Shown here: positions 62,859 through 64,000 of the stretch, one piece after another
Position numbering within the stretch: the stretch's first letter is position 1
Layout: the number at the start of each line of letters is the position of its first letter
Assembly: GCF_900115045.1 (NCBI RefSeq)
Contig: NZ_FOVC01000011.1
Coordinates: 60,627 to 124,626, forward strand
Direction: 5' to 3'
Source: Izhakiella capsodis
Lineage (GTDB): Bacteria; Pseudomonadota; Gammaproteobacteria; Enterobacterales; Enterobacteriaceae
DNA: 64,000 nucleotides
Notes under the pieces: generated by a model
What the model was told of the DNA's origin: nothing
Database searches by the model: none
Seen by the model: only the letters and a program-made list of their open reading frames with translations
Translations under genes and position numbers: made by a program

Positions 62859-63669
62859 TCTTCGTCCCACCGTGCTGGTATTTGACTCTGGCGTCGGTGG
62901 ACTCTCTGTTTATGATGAAATCAGGAAGCTGCTACCCGGTTTGCACTACCTGTATGCCTTCGACAATGAAGCCTTTCCTTACGGGGAAAAAACCGAAGAG
63001 TTTATCGTTGATCGCGTAGTACAAATCGTTGATGCCGTCACCCGGCGCTACCCTCTGGCGCTGGCGGTCATTGCATGTAACTCGGCCAGTACCGTCACTT
63101 TGCCCGCACTGCGACAGAACTTTGCTTTCCCTGTCGTTGGGGTCGTTCCCGCGATTAAACCTGCAGCAAGACTCACGCGTAACGGTGTCGTGGGGCTTCT
63201 GGCAACGCGTGGTACAGTTAAACGACCCTATACGCATGAGCTGATCTCTCGTTTTGCTAATGAATGCAAGACGGAGATGCTGGGTTCTGCGGATTTAGTT
63301 GAAATGGCGGAAATAAAGCTGCATGGTAAGGCTATATCTCTTAACGATATTCGTCACATACTTCAACCTTGGCTACGTATGGCTGAACCACCTGATACCG
63401 TGGTGCTTGGTTGTACGCATTTCCCTCTGTTAAGTGAAGAGTTACAGGCAGTATTGCCTGAAGGAACGCGGTTAATTGATTCTGGTGCTGCGATAGCGCG
63501 ACGTACCGCATGGCTGCTGGCGAATGAAGCTCCGGATGCCTGCTCTGCTGATCCATGTCGGGCATTTTGCTTGCGTCTGGATGAATCAGCAGTACAACTT
63601 TTACCCGTTTTACAACGTTATGGTTTTGAAACGCTGGAAAAACTCTCACTTCGCTCACTTAATGAGTAA
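62803..63669 (+). CDS. murI: MurI, glutamate racemase
   Basis: Makes D-glutamate for peptidoglycan. The 288 residues (E. coli 285) have the motif VFDSGVGGLSVYDEI, both catalytic cysteines in IACNSASTV and LGCTHFPLL, and the C-terminal LQRYGFETLEKL. An N-terminal extension of about 20 residues precedes the fold, as in the UDP-MurNAc-Ala-activated enteric enzymes. The ATG at 62803 lies inside the btuB 3' end; a 56-base overlap of this kind is normal in enterics, and keeps the btuB tail under constraint even though btuB is broken. Confidence 0.96.
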   Translation: MAIRLPEESTSLTELTPSDLRPTVLVFDSGVGGLSVYDEIRKLLPGLHYLYAFDNEAFPYGEKTEEFIVDRVVQIVDAVTRRYPLALAVIACNSASTVTLPALRQNFAFPVVGVVPAIKPAARLTRNGVVGLLATRGTVKRPYTHELISRFANECKTEMLGSADLVEMAEIKLHGKAISLNDIRHILQPWLRMAEPPDTVVLGCTHFPLLSEELQAVLPEGTRLIDSGAAIARRTAWLLANEAPDACSADPCRAFCLRLDESAVQLLPVLQRYGFETLEKLSLRSLNE

Positions 63670-63705
63670 AAAAACGGCAGTTAATTGTAATTTTGTAAAT
63701 AGCGC

Positions 63706-63733
63706 TTGCCAGCGCTTGTCAGCTGCCTATAAT
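63706..63733 (+). promoter_or_regulatory. rRNA operon promoter P1
   Basis: TTGCCA (63706-63711) and TATAAT (63728-63733) with the 16-base spacer typical of rrn P1. The GCGCCACCACTGACACGG start region matches E. coli rrnB P1, and the AT-rich stretch 63681-63700 is in the place of an UP element. Growth-rate and ppGpp control is expected from the GC-rich discriminator. Confidence 0.93.
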
Positions 63734-63825
63734 GCGCCACCACTGACACGGTAAAGCGGTAACGCGGTCGGGTCAGCAAGGTAATGAAGTGATTCATTTT
63801 CTTGTGAGAGGGAAGGAAAAAAACC

Positions 63826-63853
63826 TTGACTCTTCAGCGGTGAAGCGTAATAT
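63826..63853 (+). promoter_or_regulatory. rRNA operon promoter P2
   Basis: TTGACT (63826-63831) and TAATAT (63848-63853), 16-base spacer, about 120 bases after P1 as in E. coli rrn operons. Confidence 0.9.
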
Positions 63854-63892
63854 ACGCCACCTCGCGACAGCAGGCTCAGCGCCGCGTCGCAC

Positions 63893-63904
63893 TGCTCTTT
63901 AACA
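63893..63904 (+). promoter_or_regulatory. boxA antitermination element of the rrn leader
   Basis: TGCTCTTTAACA is the exact enteric rrn boxA, the NusB-S10 loading site. The leader after it (CAGACAATCTGTGTGGGCACTCG, seen in parts, to 64000) matches E. coli. The 16S gene should begin only tens of bases beyond the window, so rrs itself is not included. Confidence 0.93.
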
Positions 63905-64000
63905 ATTTATCAGACAATCTGTGTGGGCACTCGCAGGATTGATATCGCAAAACTATTTGATGTATCAAGTCTTGAAGAGTGAACACGTAAATTCATTACG

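Noticed and set aside
63905..64000. Start of 16S rRNA
   Set aside because: The sequence still matches the rrn leader after boxA; the mature 16S start motif (AGAGTTTGATC) is not reached within the window.

Overview
The window is a chromosomal segment of a gammaproteobacterium of the order Enterobacterales. The family Erwiniaceae (Erwinia/Pantoea) is my best guess. That rests on near full-length matches (from memory) to E. coli proteins, E. coli-like blocks of gene order (yibN-grxC-secB-gpsA-cysE; cpxAR/cpxP-fieF-pfkA-sbp-cdh; glpFKX; hslVU-ftsN-cytR-priA-rpmE; metJ/metBL-metF; ppc-argE/argCBGH-oxyR-sthA-fabR-yijD-trmA-btuB-murI-rrn), a short-type argG inside the arginine operon, and a relic of a hybrid peroxiredoxin-glutaredoxin beside oxyR. 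Several genes expected by E. coli synteny are not at their usual places (gpmM, menA, the katG-to-yijO stretch).

Layout. 0-6.5 kb: cell division and envelope (yibQ broken by an amber codon, envC), then yibN-grxC-secB-gpsA, cysE and trmL. 6.5-9.4 kb: the Cpx envelope stress system with its CpxR box, cpxP and the 3'-UTR sRNA CpxQ. 9.6-24 kb: a TM2 protein, metal efflux, glycolysis (pfkA, tpiA), sulfate uptake (sbp), cdh, yhjD, fpr, emrD and the glycerol regulon glpFK-X with a GlpR operator. 24-31.6 kb: zapB, rraA, the heat-shock protease hslVU with a sigma-32 promoter and 5' hairpin, ftsN, cytR, priA, rpmE. 31.6-33.7 kb: an accessory pair, a secreted penicillin-V-acylase/choloylglycine-hydrolase-type amidase divergent from a LysR regulator with a long palindrome between them. 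33.7-39.2 kb: the methionine regulon with two sets of tandem met boxes.

39.3-46.4 kb is an AT-rich island between metF and ppc. It holds a decayed acyl-chain or polyketide-like gene cluster: acyl carrier protein, ketosynthase, hotdog dehydratase-like protein, a remnant that resembles an AMP-forming ligase, ketoreductase, a diiron-type metal-dependent hydrolase and a YnbC-like methyltransferase. The six recognisable genes each carry one or more frameshifts or a nonsense codon and the ligase remnant is only a fragment, yet stops and starts still overlap in places as in a coupled operon. It is the most unusual part of the window.

46.4-64 kb: ppc, the divergent arginine genes argE/argCBGH with paired ARG boxes, a hybrid peroxiredoxin pseudogene next to oxyR, sthA, fabR-yijD, trmA, a cobalamin riboswitch with a degraded B12 box in front of a twice-frameshifted btuB, murI overlapping the btuB end, and the promoters and leader of an rRNA operon; the 16S gene itself lies just beyond the window. 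Broken genes (yibQ, the island, the peroxiredoxin, btuB) among many intact housekeeping genes suggest ongoing gene decay, although assembly error at homopolymers cannot be excluded from sequence alone.
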